Positions 48,468-58,959 of a DNA stretch of 64,000 nt are shown piece after piece. The first letter of the stretch is position 1. The number at the start of each line of letters is the position of its first letter. Both the position numbers and the translations under genes were made by a program. Source of the DNA: Sipunculus nudus. Taxonomy: Eukaryota > Annelida > Sipuncula > Golfingiida > Sipunculidae. A model generated the notes under the pieces. That model searched no databases. It was not told where the DNA came from and worked only from the letters and a program-made list of their open reading frames with translations. The stretch covers positions 73,187,118 through 73,251,117 of the forward strand of contig CM049317.1 in NCBI GenBank assembly GCA_026874595.1, read 5' to 3'.

Positions 48468-49381
48468 AGAGAGAGATTATCAATGTATCCAAATATTTAA
48501 TTTGAAATTACATAGAATATCCTAAATAATTTCTGTATGCATAATATATTTACACATTGGTAATTTTCCTTGTTTTCAGGTGGTTTAAATTCAAAAGAAG
48601 GACAAACAAAAGGAACAATCAACTTTGTTCAATGGTAGAAATAGAAAAAGTAAAGAATGTTCCTGGTTTTTATACTGAGCCTCATTTGTACGACACTTTG
48701 GATGAGAATGTGGAAACTACACGTGGACCAAGAACGGAGAACTCGCAAGCGAAACCACCACGCCTCCTGGCGGACGACAGGCCGTACGAGGACGTGAACG
48801 ATCTGCCGCAGTTCGCGTCACATTTCGGTGGTTGCCATGACAACAACGCATATGAACGCACAGAGGATACAGTCAGCAACGTGCCTAGTATTATAAAGGA
48901 CCATATCAATCCAGATCGAATGACCAGATCAGGTCTCGCACATTCGGTCATGGACTTGGCTGATAGGGATGCTGGGAAAAAAGGTGTTCAATCAAGAATC
49001 AACGTCAGTGTTAAAACTCAAGTAAAACCAAGCATAGGCAGAAAGCCAACAGCCACTGCAGTAAGAGGCGGGTCCCAAACTGAAGATATAGACCCAGTAA
49101 TCGAAACGGCCGATAATGTCCGAGAGACGTTAAAATCATTACAGGGAAGAAATATAAGAGATACAAAGGACGCCAGCCATGATACATACGCTGTGGCGAA
49201 TAAAGACAAGAAAACACAGAGGAATATTTCCGAGGGAAGGGTCATTGACCCAGCGCGCCCAAACTTGGATGTACATCAGGAACATTCATCTACCTACTTT
49301 GTTCTTGGCAGCGACGGACCACAAGAAATGGATGAGGATGCTGAAAGCATCATGGTGAAAAATGAAATATATAACAGTTAA
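42889..49381 (+). CDS. Copy C: CTLD-WSC-CTLD transmembrane receptor gene
   Basis: Exons: 42889-43095, 44358-44503, 44671-44809, 44939-45085, 45562-45834, 46238-46378, 46904-47029, 47150-47249 and 48580-49381, with a likely signal exon at 16911-16998. All phases join (1-1, 1-0, 0-1, 1-1, 1-1, 1-1, 1-1, 1-2, 2-end). Domain order: CTLD1 N-half, WSC-like domain, CTLD1 C-half, CTLD2, Ser/Thr stalk, one membrane helix, then a tail of about 265 residues with tyrosine motifs. No EPN, QPD or WND calcium motif is seen, so classical sugar binding is doubtful. A TGA at 43047 interrupts CTLD1, and the intron after 46378 has a GC donor. The gene is either a young pseudogene, a null allele or an assembly error at one base. 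Confidence 0.8.
43536..43820. repeat. Direct repeat in copy C intron, period about 205 bp
   Basis: GTCTTACATGCCA(G/A)AATCCT, TTATTATTAGTGA, ATATTCCCCTT and ATAGTTTGCACTTGCCACAT occur at about 43536 and 43741. The minus-strand frame 43394-43837 runs through this repeat and is not a gene. Confidence 0.8.
44358..44503 (+). CDS. Copy C WSC N-half exon
   Basis: A 146-nt phase 1-0 exon; acceptor TTTGTTTCAG, donor AAG|GTAACT. Encodes VYYQGCFKKHQENWNGCKY, then GSC, GNC and KFYSFYK. The Y-x-GC-F start and four later cysteines match the copy A and copy B exons. Confidence 0.8.
44671..44809 (+). CDS. Copy C WSC C-half exon
   Basis: A 139-nt phase 0-1 exon; acceptor ATTTAACAG, donor A|GTACGT. Encodes KGNKYECCCGNQFE, then KECPGGSGTNAFEAIYSRV. 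The CxCGN and CxGG...YS pattern is the second half of a WSC domain. Confidence 0.8.
44939..45085 (+). CDS. Copy C CTLD1 C-half exon
   Basis: A 147-nt phase 1-1 exon; acceptor TATATGTAG, donor A|GTGAGT. Encodes GIFWENHYPDRLQDDFHESE, then CIIG, and ends HQDCAEKFKAVCIT. W..YPD, C, C and C are the long-loop and closing cysteines of a CTLD, which here follow the WSC exons rather than the CTLD N-half directly. Confidence 0.75.
45562..45834 (+). CDS. Copy C CTLD2 N-half exon
   Basis: A 273-nt phase 1-1 exon; acceptor TTTCAATTCAG, donor A|GTAAGC. Encodes RCLNDEYAISETGQCLNKSE, LLTWEEAVLYCKG, GVYSLTSF, IQRGVREAI, and ends FGTSRRWMWKA. The helix with W-EA-x-x-C is the standard CTLD helix 1 pattern. Open throughout. 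Confidence 0.8.
46238..46378 (+). CDS. Copy C CTLD2 C-half exon
   Basis: A 141-nt phase 1-1 exon; acceptor ATTTTTGCAG. Encodes NSHWFSDEDSIPFENKCLTV, GGKWKAEPC and VSYICET. The C...W..C...YIC order is a classical CTLD end, with KWKAEP in place of a WND calcium site. The donor reads CAG|GCATGT (46379). Confidence 0.8.
46904..47029 (+). CDS. Copy C stalk exon
   Basis: A 126-nt phase 1-1 exon; acceptor TTATCCAAG, donor G|GTACTT. Encodes a Ser/Thr/Pro-rich stretch (SPTGSLFQSTTPYVNDSSQS, then ISLTAQPS), suitable for O-glycosylation. It aligns at its start with 9923-10057 of copy B. Confidence 0.7.
47150..47249 (+). CDS. Copy C transmembrane exon
   Basis: A 100-nt phase 1-2 exon; acceptor TTATTTTAAG, donor TG|GTGAGT. 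Encodes EDPPRSSGN, then the helix GAVAGGAAGALLLMVAIILC followed by FILW. The Gly/Ala-rich first half resembles many type I receptor helices. Confidence 0.8.
47490..47945. mobile_element. Decayed mariner-like fragment plus dispersed repeat end
   Basis: ACTACGAGGTGTGTCAGAAA at about 47508 resembles the outer end of some mariner elements. The right edge (47925-47945) carries GCTATAGCTCAGCTGACC, the same dispersed end as at 19169, 20168 and 31480. No transposase frame remains. Lies in the last intron of copy C. Confidence 0.35.
48404..48474. repeat. (CA)n(TA)n(GA)n compound microsatellite
   Basis: CACA run, long TA run, then GAGAGA, about 0.1 kb before the tail exon. Confidence 0.9.
48580..49381 (+). 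CDS. Copy C cytoplasmic tail exon
   Basis: Acceptor TTGTTTTCAG, phase 2 entry, open to TAA at 49379-49381. Starts WFKFKRRTNKR (basic stop-transfer anchor). Tyrosine motifs in order: HLYDTLDE, RPYEDVNDL, NAYERTED, DTYAVANKDKK, SSTYFVLG and the terminal NEIYNS. S-T-Y-F-V-L (49289-49306) fits the ITIM consensus. Rich in Asp, Lys and Asn and probably disordered. Likely role: signalling through phosphotyrosine adaptors or phosphatases (inference). Confidence 0.8.
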
Positions 49382-49636
49382 TAATTAATTACATTAGTAT
49401 CTTCTCCAAATAACAAGCCTAGATGGTGATAAAGTAAACTTTACCTTATCTTTTAAGCAGAGAACCACCTAAAACACAGTTGTCTCACAAAAATTATCTC
49501 ACATTGACAGCCGTTCTTATCCAATAATCGTTCTGATTTATTCAACAACATTATATTTATATATATATACATATCTTATTGTTGTCTCTTTGACACAATT
49601 CAAAAACATTACAATTTAAAAAAATGTATATTATAT

Positions 49637-49642
49637 AATAAA
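49637..49642 (+). promoter_or_regulatory. Candidate polyadenylation signal of copy C
   Basis: AATAAA about 260 bases after the copy C stop codon. Confidence 0.4.
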
Positions 49643-51409
49643 CTCAGAAATGGAACAAAAGTGTGTAATTCTAATTATAAATATATTTAATTTTCAATAT
49701 GAATATATTATTCTCTAAATAGCAGGGGCTGATTACTTTCCTCAAAAGTGGGGTGATATATTCATTTTACAATATTTAAAATCATTATATTCTTCCTTGT
49801 AAACAAATGCCGCATCAAAGTTTAACAGAAATTGAGCTCAGGACAGTAAATTCTTTAATGTGCCCAAAAACCACACACATTTACAATATCGCTCATAACA
49901 ACCATCCGCGTCTAGCTGAGAAACTTTGGAATGTTTTGTGTACTTAACCTTTCGGTCGCTCGGAAAGTTTGTTTGCATATTGAGGTCAACAAACAACATA
50001 CCTAAAAAGCCTGGGTCAAAGTCGTGACGGCCTTTTTACTAAGGTTGTCTGAATGTTTACCTAAGCTCCCTAGGGGTCAATAAAATATAAGGATACATGT
50101 TGTTGAATGTCTCTGTCGCTGTGTGTGTTATTTGCAGCGCATTGATAAAGTATTGTGTGCAGTAACACACCAGGGGGATTTAAATGCAGGAAAGCCGTGC
50201 TCTGTAGGCCTGGATAAACTGGATGGCGTTAATTTAATCTTTGTGTTTTTTAGAGTTCGTGTGGTTTGAATATTCGGATTATAAGATAAAAACATAGTTA
50301 AAATAGAAATATTTACGAACAGCAAATGTATAATAAAAATATTTAAAACCATTATATTTAATGTCCATCAAGGTACAAGTGTCAAGCGAGGGTTCTAAAT
50401 TAATTTTATATGACCAGATAATTGAAGTTGCGCACAAAGTGTCATCTGATGACAATCCTGTTACATAGACCTCTGATGACAATCCTGTTATATAGGCCTC
50501 TGTATAAATTTTTTGCGACCTCATGTATTTTGATTTCATAACCTGGCATTTCATGACACTTACACTGCTGAATTTGTGCAATATATATTTTACTGTACTC
50601 TATTGAGTACAGTTTACACGATGAATGTATATTTATACCACAGGGTATTTGTCCGGGATGAGGTTGTTGTCCCGGGTGGGGGGGGGGGGGGCGCGTAATT
50701 GTATTGGGGATAATTGATCGGGGGCGGGGGTTAATTGTCTGGGGGGTAACTTGCCTCGGGGGTAATTGTCTGGAGGTATAATAATCGGGGCGACGGGGGT
50801 ATATTGTCCTGTTGCCGTTGTCGTGAGACACTATAAAGCTGTTTATGGTTTCCCCTGCCTTTTTTTGGCCATCTCTCTTTTTACACATATCATCTCCCGT
50901 GTTAGATAATTCTTGTTATTACAAATGATTGTGAAAAAAGACTGTAACTGTTTATAAATCATATATAGAAAAAAAGGGTCTTTTAGGTTACATATTTCTA
51001 TATGATATTACTCAGCCATCATGCATAAAAGCGAATATATAAATTATAAATATGGCTCGCTCATAAATTATGCGCCCCATCACGTCATTATGGTTCATTC
51101 ATTACAACTCATGCTCTTCCAATACATTCCCTCTATGCTTATTTCAGCTCATGGTCTCTTGAATGCAGACATGTCCCCATGCATATATCCATAGCGGGTA
51201 AATACCTGCACGGATTTCTCACGTATAAAATCATTGTGAACACTATTTACCCCGAACCCCAGAAGCAGATATCAAAATTACAACTCTGGATGAAATTGAA
51301 ATGACTTAATAATGGCCTTTTCAACGGCTGTGCGCGTGGTCTGGACGCCATCTTTAATTTACCTGACATGTGACTACTTGAAAATTTAAACCTATATTGT
51401 ATATATATA
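49643..51409. other. Spacer with a G-rich repeat
   Basis: A G-rich stretch at 50670-50800 repeats TAATTGTC-GGGGG words at irregular spacing and could form G-quadruplexes. No exon recognised. Confidence 0.4.
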
Positions 51410-51715
51410 CACTCTAAAAAATGACGTTTCACAGATGTTTTACATGATGTTTAGCATGTTTTGTATGCAAACATGTTTCAATTTTAAACATGTTTCAAAA
51501 CATGTTTCACCGTTTTTTTTCAAAATTGGGTCCATTGAAACATCATGCTATTTCGTTACATGTGTGAAACATGTGTAACACATGTTTTAAGACATGTCTC
51601 GCGTGGGCAATTACATTTTACTTGTTTTAATCGCCGTTATTTTTTGCCACTGATCACATGACCGGATATTCTTCCAATTCATATGATTAACTGATTGCCA
51701 GTGATCGCGGGAAAG

Positions 51716-51844
51716 ATGAAAACTTCCGAGAAAACGGAACGTGATTTTGAGCAATTACCAGGTCCACCTTTGATGATATTCAGTCTTGGGCGCAGAGAAG
51801 GTTTCCTGTAGCAACCCAAAATATAATTTGCCAGAAATTAAAAG
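51716..51844 (+). CDS. Element-borne gene, first exon (broken frame)
   Basis: The ATG at 51716 begins MKTSEKTERDFEQLPGPP. One base out of frame, the following bases read TFDDIQSWAQRRFPVATQ and NIICQKLK up to donor AAAAG|GTGAGT. That second frame joins in frame to 54198 (G|AA AGA TGT). The first frame instead ends at TAG. A one-base frameshift near 51766, or a different 5' end, explains this. Family not recognised. Confidence 0.4.
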
Positions 51845-52165
51845 GTGAGTCAAACGTTAAGTTTGTGAACAGTATATATATTCATAATATCGCTCATAGA
51901 GAAACAAATATTCATGCTTTAAATAAAGTACAACCACATTTTACCATCACAAGAATTAATATGCATTGTTAAGTACAAACCACCATTCAAATAAAGTAAT
52001 GTCACTTATGAGACAATTCATATACAAGGGTATGTACAGGAATTTGGAAAGGTGGGGGGGATCTAACCTCGGGGGGATTTCCAAAATAAAAGTCCTTACT
52101 TTTCAAAAGCTAATGGGATACAGCCCTCTGAAGGGCCAATAAATCACTGGTTGTCATTGTAAAGG

Positions 52166-52345
52166 GGGGGGGGACTTTCCTGACCCCTTGGAACCCCAAC
52201 CCCACAATGCCGTGCCCCTGAATATAAGACTTTCATGTGCACTTATTCCATGTGAGTCCAGAACACAAGTAAGTAGTAGCGTCAATTTATCTTCGGGAGG
52301 GGGGGGGTTGACCCCCCCCCCCTCCATATTGACGCCCCTGCAAGT
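52166..52345. repeat. Short hAT-like inverted end with G/C runs
   Basis: The right edge on the other strand begins CAGGGGCGTCAATATGG and is preceded by facing G and C runs (52303-52322). Suggests a tiny nested element; the left end is unclear. Confidence 0.3.
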
Positions 52346-52879
52346 AAGTACATTTAATAGAGAGGGCAATCAAGCAAGCAGGAATATTAAAGACTGTAGC
52401 AGTCTTAGAAATTTTGAGTGTTTTTTTTATATTCAAAAAATTGATTTAAAATAGACATGTTTTTATACTTTTTAAAGTAAAACAATTGGTCATTAGCAGC
52501 TTTTTATTAGAAACTACTGTACAACATTCAGTTTGATTCAGCATAACCATGACCCATCTTTGGGTGCATTGTGGACCCAAGTTTACATGTATAGGCTGCT
52601 GAGTAGGTAAGATATTTATTTATCAAATGTGATGCAAGAAGTAGGCTGTGCAAAGATAATTTTGTTAAATTTTTCAAGGCAGTTTTACTGAAACCTTGAA
52701 TTTGAAGATGAATAAGGAAGACATAAGTAATTTGTGATCAGAATGATTAAACTAGCAAATTCAAAATCTGTAATTATGTGCAATATCATATTTGTGTAGA
52801 TTAAAATTTGCAGCATGTAAAAAAATTACCTCATGGGCACATCATAAACAAAATGGTAATTTATGCATCTTATCAATGC

Positions 52880-53545
52880 TGAATGTGTGCACATGGGTGG
52901 TGATGGTGGAATAGGTACCAGAGTAACAAGGCCGGATGTGTGAATGGAGTCCAGGGTACCAATGCTTGATGTGCGGTGCTTGTGGATTTTGGTCAAGGGT
53001 ACCAAGGCTGGGTGTGTGTACATGGGGGTTGGTGGAACTGGGTTGAGAGTACCAAGTCTGGATGTGTGAATACATGACTGGTGGTGAACTTAGGTCCAGG
53101 GTACGAAGGCTGGATGAATGTACATGGGTGTTGGTGGAATGGGGTTCAGGGTACCAAGAATGGATGTGTGCACATTTGTAGTGTTGGGGGAATAGGGTCC
53201 AGGGTACCATTGCTGGATGCATGCATATGGGTGGTGCTTGTGGAATAGGGTTCAGGATACCAAGTCTGGATGGTTGAAAACATGGCTGGTGGTGGTACCA
53301 AGGCTGGTTGTGTACACACGGTGTTGATGGAACTGGGTCTAGGGTATCAAGGTTGGATGTGTGTACATGGGTGTTGGTGGAATGGAGTCCAGGGACCAAG
53401 GCTGGATGTATGTACATGGGTGTTGGTGGTGGGACTGCATTGGATACCAAGGCTGGGTGGGTAAATATTGGTGGTGGGAGGGTTTCCAGGGTACCAAGGT
53501 TGGATGTGGGTATATTGGTGGTAATGGTGGTATAGTGGTTCCAGT
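52880..53545. repeat. Minisatellite, unit about 50 bp
   Basis: About thirteen imperfect units of the form GGTACCAAGGCTGGATGTGT, ACATGGGTGTTGGTGGAA, (T/G)GGGTCCAG; GTACC occurs near 52957, 52999, 53049, 53151 and 53204. Lies in the intron of the element-borne gene. Reading frames through it on both strands are artefacts. Confidence 0.85.
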
Positions 53546-54197
53546 TTTCCCATGTTAGAGTGAATTTGGGGAGAGAGTGAATATTTAATTTAGTAATTCT
53601 TGCTTCACTTTGTCCAATTTTTTTTTATTTTTACACAAGTATGCAAATTTTATCCTCTTGTATAATTTTTGGTAATAGTTGAAGTTTTCTAGTTGAACAT
53701 ATTTGCAGGTAATATATTTTTAGATAATTTTAAATATAAAGTACATGTGATGTTTTATTTTGTTATTGTCAATGCCACTGTATATTAAATGACAGATGCT
53801 AGCAACATATTTTGCTAACCAGCAGCTTTAAATTCCTGAGGGGTCTTTGATTCAATTGTTGTAAACAATCATATTATTCCATTAAAGAGGTATAACGTTT
53901 AGAGGCCTTATTCTTATATATCATCATTATTTTACCAGGTGTAAACAGTATTTGAATAAAATGTAAGAAGTGGACATTTTCATTTTATAAAAAAACTCCA
54001 TATAAATTACTGTTATAAATTCTTCTTGGACTTGTGTCAGTATCTAGCAGATGTCAGTGCATTCAATGCAGCTGCATGCATGTTTAAGAACTGTCAGCTG
54101 TGTTTCTGACAGTAAATACTATTTCACCTTTTTCTCCAAACTGACTATGGAAATAACACAATTTAGCCACTGATAAATTGCTACACATTTTTTTCAG

Positions 54198-54745
54198 AAA
54201 GATGTCAAAGAAGATTCATTTTGTACACAAGAGGGTATAGAACCAACACCTGTTTTATCATAGACAATGGAGAAGTGAGGTCAGGTGCTATTTTGAGTGA
54301 CTCCATGAAAATATGTTTAATTGAGAATGGTTCAGTATGGAAAACCTCGTACCCACTTCGAGGTACTTCTTCACATTCTATTCCTGATAAAACTAACCCA
54401 GTACAATACATGCAACTTCTCAACCCACTTCAGAAAGAGTGTCTTGAAAATAAAGTGCCCAATAAGGACAAGTCAACTTCTTCCAACACATGTTTTATCA
54501 TAGACAATGGAGAAGTGAGGTCAGGTGCTATTTTGAGTGACTCCATGAAAATATGTTTAATTGAGAATGGTTCAGTATGGAAAACCTCGTACCCACTTCG
54601 AGGTACTTCCTCACATTCTATTCTTAATATAACTAACCAAGCACAATACATGCAACTTCTCAACCCACTTCAGGAAGAGTGTCTTGAAAATAAAGTGCCC
54701 GATAAGGACAAGTCAACTTATTCCACAGTTTCTGGCTGCATTTAA
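54198..54745 (+). CDS. Element-borne gene, last exon with 80-residue tandem repeat
   Basis: Acceptor TTTTTTTCAG at 54197. The phase-1 frame reads RCQRRFILYTRGYRT, then two copies of an 80-residue unit, and stops at TAA (54743-54745). The unit contains NTCFIIDNGEVRSGAILSDS, MKICLIENGSVWKTSYPLRG and CLENKVP. Copies differ at only a few positions, mostly in the second half. I do not recognise the fold; the short beta-rich phrases suggest a small barrel-like domain (inference). Confidence 0.5.
54249..54728. repeat. In-frame tandem duplication, 240 bp unit
   Basis: TGTTTTATCATAGACAATGG begins at 54251 and again at 54491, exactly 240 bp apart. The first half of each unit is nearly identical base for base; the period is a multiple of three, so the frame is kept. 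Confidence 0.9.
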
Positions 54746-57050
54746 ATAATTTAGTATTTGATTCTTTTGTTACATCCTTAGTGTTCTACATATTTTCTAA
54801 GAAATCTTTTATGAATTTTACTATTCACATATGTAAAATGTTTCACTCTTTTTTATGGTAATTGGATTTTTCCAACTCTTATAAATGTTTGATGAATCAC
54901 TGTGAACATCCAGCAGTTACTTAATCTTGTATAATCTGGCTGATTTATCATGTATTTCATTATTTGTATGAGGCTTCATTTGCACCAAATTTGTATTTAT
55001 GTTAAAGTTCCAAATGTGATGGTACAGGCTATATATGGCAAATGTGTAATTTGTAGTATTTAATTGTCATGATTGATTGCATAAATGTAACCTTGTAAAG
55101 CTTCAAGTATTTACAAATGGAGGCCTAGTTTTAGGATTCTAATTTTACATTTATATTAAAGTGATACCAACCAAGGATTCGGTATTATGAAAATATTAGG
55201 TGTTTAAATAGGGTGCTTTCAGTATTGCTCTGATAGATTCTTTTGATACACTAATCAAAATAGCAGCTGATGTGCCCCTCAACCATGCTAAATTGCTGAG
55301 AAATCTTCAGTCATGGAAGACTTTGTTGATGACAGCCTTTTCTGTATTTTATATTACCCTTTTTGGCTGTAAAAAATTGGCTGTAGTCAGACTGAAGCCA
55401 GAAATACTGAAAGTAAATATATTGGCATGTTTGAATTATGTAAATGCTCATTCATTTACATAGATCAGTTTTGCTACCTTCTAAAACATATAAATATTAT
55501 ACAGTCAGTTTTATATAATTGCGATACTTGCAATTGTTACACACAGTGCATGCAAAAATTTATAGTATTGGGACATTTAATTTGCAGTTTTTTCATGCTA
55601 GTAAACCTAAGTTGTTTTCTGCTTCAGGATGTGTCAGGTTAGATTGTAGAAAACTGTCCAACAAAACAAAATATCTAAAAGGAGTATACTTCATATAAAA
55701 AAATTAAAACTTGTAAAATATAATTTATTTTTTCTTTTGGAAGAAGAAAGATATTTAATGTTAAGAAAAAGTTGATTCACTTATATGTTCTTATATCTAT
55801 TAGAAAATTCAAGAGCAACTTTTTAAGAGGCTTTTATCAAATAATTATTTAACTTTACAGTTTTATCTCGCTGACTAAGACGCTTTGGCTTTTAAGTGTT
55901 TAGAATTAAATGCAAGCTGTAAATGTTTAGTTGTAAATTGTAATAGGTTTAAACTTATTAATTATATATTAAAGCTATTGGAGCAGATACTTTTAGCCAT
56001 TATTAATACAAATTTTCTCTTTACCAAATCCAGCTGAGCGCCATGACCCACAAGTTCCTTGTTATTCATTGTGCAGCAGATCAGATTTGGTTTGCTAGGT
56101 TTAATTATTGTTGTAATTCATAGTTAATAATATTTGTGTATACAGCTATGGGGAAGACAAAATTGTACCAGTACTGGTACATTCAGTATTGATATGATAA
56201 ATGAATACGTGCAGAAATCAGATATTTAAGTAGATACTAAATATACCTTATCTTATTGCTGTTAATGTGCGTGACTGCATCTATTGTAAAAGAACACTTA
56301 CAGAAAACTGTGTTTTTCAAATATAATATACATGGCCATTTCTGATAAAGGTCTGCACTATGTATTCCACATTTTTATGCCAAGCATTTTTAATCTAACG
56401 AAAATTTTGTAGAAGTCATGAACTGCCATCAAACTATCAGCATTGCCCATTTTAAATATACTGATATATAAAATATTCTTTTTTTCATCTTTTGAGATAA
56501 GAGTTCCTGCTTTTATAATGATATGGGACCAGTTATGAGTCTTAGACTTATACATGGTATTTTAAATCACTTTTAATATGTTTCTATACCCACAACCAAT
56601 AATTCTGTTTTGATATATGTTTCTATTATTATGATGGATAAGATTTCGTCTTCAGCACCTGGCTGTAATGTATTTGATCTGGGAAATTTAAGAAGGCAAT
56701 CAATAATTTAAGGTTCCTGGTAGCTTTATATAATAACCTATTATTGATAACCCATACTGGAAACGTTTCCTGTTCAGTGCATCCTCCAAATAAGAAAGCA
56801 TTGTCTAAGGAATAAATGTTATCTTTCCAGTAAATTTGTGAGTTGTTTCATCAGAAGCACCTCGTCAGGTTTTCATAATGGTTGCAGTGGACATAAAACG
56901 GCAAAGACAAACAACAAAGAACATTTTCTGTGACTTTTAATATTTTTCATCATGTTTTATTTTGTAAACATTTTTGAGACATCATTAAAATGCTAATATG
57001 CCTTCGATGGGTAAATGTTATTTTTTTCTAGGAAAACGAAACTTTCTTTT
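54746..57050. other. Interior of the 6.2 kb element, nothing recognised
   Basis: AT-rich, low in coding signal; possibly long 3' UTR of the element-borne gene or decayed sequence. Confidence 0.35.
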
Positions 57051-57636
57051 GAAACATATTTCATATAAAAACATGAAACACAGTGACATGTTTTACTCTA
57101 AGTTAAAACATGTTTCTTTGGAAAACACATATTTCGAAAAATGGGACAACCACACGTTATAGGCTGAACAGACGTTTTGAATAGTTACATGTTTTATGAA
57201 AGTGAAACATGTCTTAAAACATGTCTTATATGTGACATATTTCATATAAAGACATGTAACACTGAGACATGTTTAACTCTTAGTTAAAAACATGTTTCTT
57301 AGGAGAAAATATATTTCGAAAAATGGGACAATTACATGTTTTAGGCTAAACAAACGTTTTAAATAGTTACATGTTTTATGAAAAATAAGACATGTCATAT
57401 ATGCGACATATTTCATATAAAAACATGTAACACAGAGACATGTTTTATCTTACTGTCCATGAAATTTTCTCTGTGTGTGAAACATGTTTTATATATAAAC
57501 ATGTTTCAAGAGGATTAAAAACATGTTTTCGCAGTTGAAACATCTGTGAGTCATGAAACATGCTGGAAACATGTTTCGAAAAATGGGACAAAATGGTGTT
57601 TTAATAGAAACATGAAACATGTCCTCAGTTTTTAGA

Positions 57637-57639
<3 letters not shown>

Positions 57640-57688
<49 letters not shown>
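57640..57688. repeat. (TA)n microsatellite
   Basis: TA run abutting the right end of the 6.2 kb element. Confidence 0.95.
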
Positions 57689-57690
<2 letters not shown>

Positions 57691-57792
57691 TATTATTCTC
57701 GGTGATTAATGATAGTGAAAACCTTTGGAGAGGTTTTTGTAGCAATCTTGTTAAATGTTAAATGTTAACTGTAAATTGACTTGACCACATTG

Positions 57793-57794
<2 letters not shown>

Positions 57795-57860
<66 letters not shown>
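57795..57860. repeat. (TC)n(TA)n microsatellite
   Basis: TC run 57795-57838, then TA run. Confidence 0.95.
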
Positions 57861-57872
<12 letters not shown>

Positions 57873-58446
57873 ATAGTGTGTGTGTGTAACCCCCTCGGTT
57901 AGTGTCCAAAAAGTATATGTAAGCATACGGGGCTGCTGTAAACACTATAGGCTAAAGGTAACATCCGCCTGTCAGGTTGCGTATGTTTCGGGATGTAACT
58001 TATATTGACCTAGGATTTTATAAATAAATCAGTACCACCCTGTGCACACACTCAATAAATCAAAGCAACCGTACCAAGCACGTCAGTTAACCAAGCGTGG
58101 ATGTTTCAAAATTACCTAATTAGGTTAGTTTCCTTGCTCATGATCTTGACGGAAATGTTCTCGTGAGAGGAAACAGTTGTGTAGGAACAGTGTCACGTGG
58201 TTGAAAGTTGTACTTATACGTTTAACGTTATACTACACAACTGTTCAAATGTTTACACATCTGAACAGAATTATCAAGTTTTTATTTCCTCGTAATTTAC
58301 TCATTAGACATTTTCAATTAAATGGGAACAATGTGTCTCTGATGTGAACTACTGTCATGATATCATTATTATACGTATATATGTTCGGACACGCATAAAC
58401 ACAAACAATCCTATACCGGATTCGTCATTCTGGTTTTTTTTTTCAG

Positions 58447-58571
58447 GTTTAAAAAATAAAGTGTTCAGAGAATACGATTACCTGCACCCGGGTCCTAATC
58501 AAAGTAACTGTTTGGCACAGTTCAACAACTCCATGCATTCGATAGTTCGCTTTAAAAAAGGGCCTCGATAG
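58447..58571 (+). pseudogene. Orphan CTLD1 C-half-like exon (copy D remnant)
   Basis: After a poly-T tract and CAG, the phase-1 frame reads GLKNKVFREYDYLHPGPNQS, then NCLAQFNNSM, and stops at TAG. It resembles GIFWENHYPDRLQDDFHESE-CIIGKASN of copy C in length, Cys position and aromatic pattern. The downstream closing cysteines are not visible, and no neighbouring exon is found, so it is a relic or a chance match. Confidence 0.35.
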
Positions 58572-58959
58572 GGACCAAAGAAATAAGCGTATGTCACAAT
58601 GGAAAAGATACCTTTGAATTGAAAAAAATTGAATTGGTTGTTCCGTTGGTGTTCCTTCACAAAATTCAAACTAGACGACCATAGGTCGAGCGCTTGCCGG
58701 AAATTAAAATGACAGACACACGGACAGACAGAACAAACTGACGGTTTTCTGTCAATTGAGTGACTTTCAGAGTTATTGTTGTAAAGCTGAGCCTGTTAAA
58801 TGACATATATCACACAAAAGAACATGAAAGCAGACATAGCTGACAACAACCAACAAACGGACACATACTGACAAACCGACACATCTGAGATAACAGATGA
58901 CAAGATTATCAATTGGGAAGGTATTTAGAAACAAAATGAGTTATAGTTTATGCAGATAA

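Larger units (their letters stand above)
51410..57639. mobile_element. Putative 6.2 kb inverted-repeat DNA element
   Basis: Left end CACTCTAAAAAATGACG; the right end on the other strand is CACTCTAAAAACTGAGG. Both sit in TA runs, giving TA on each side. Both ends carry subterminal arrays of ACATGTTTCA-type words (51421-51600; 57059-57630, with units of about 175 bp). The interior holds a spliced reading frame (51716-54745) and a minisatellite. No DDE transposase is recognised, so it may be non-autonomous or of an undescribed group; the superfamily is left open. Confidence 0.55.

Noticed and set aside
48682-49245. Several minus-strand frames
   Set aside because: Antisense shadows of the copy C tail exon.
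52842-53450. 202-codon minus-strand frame, His/Pro-rich
   Set aside because: Product of the 50-bp minisatellite, which stays open because its period and composition avoid stops in this frame.
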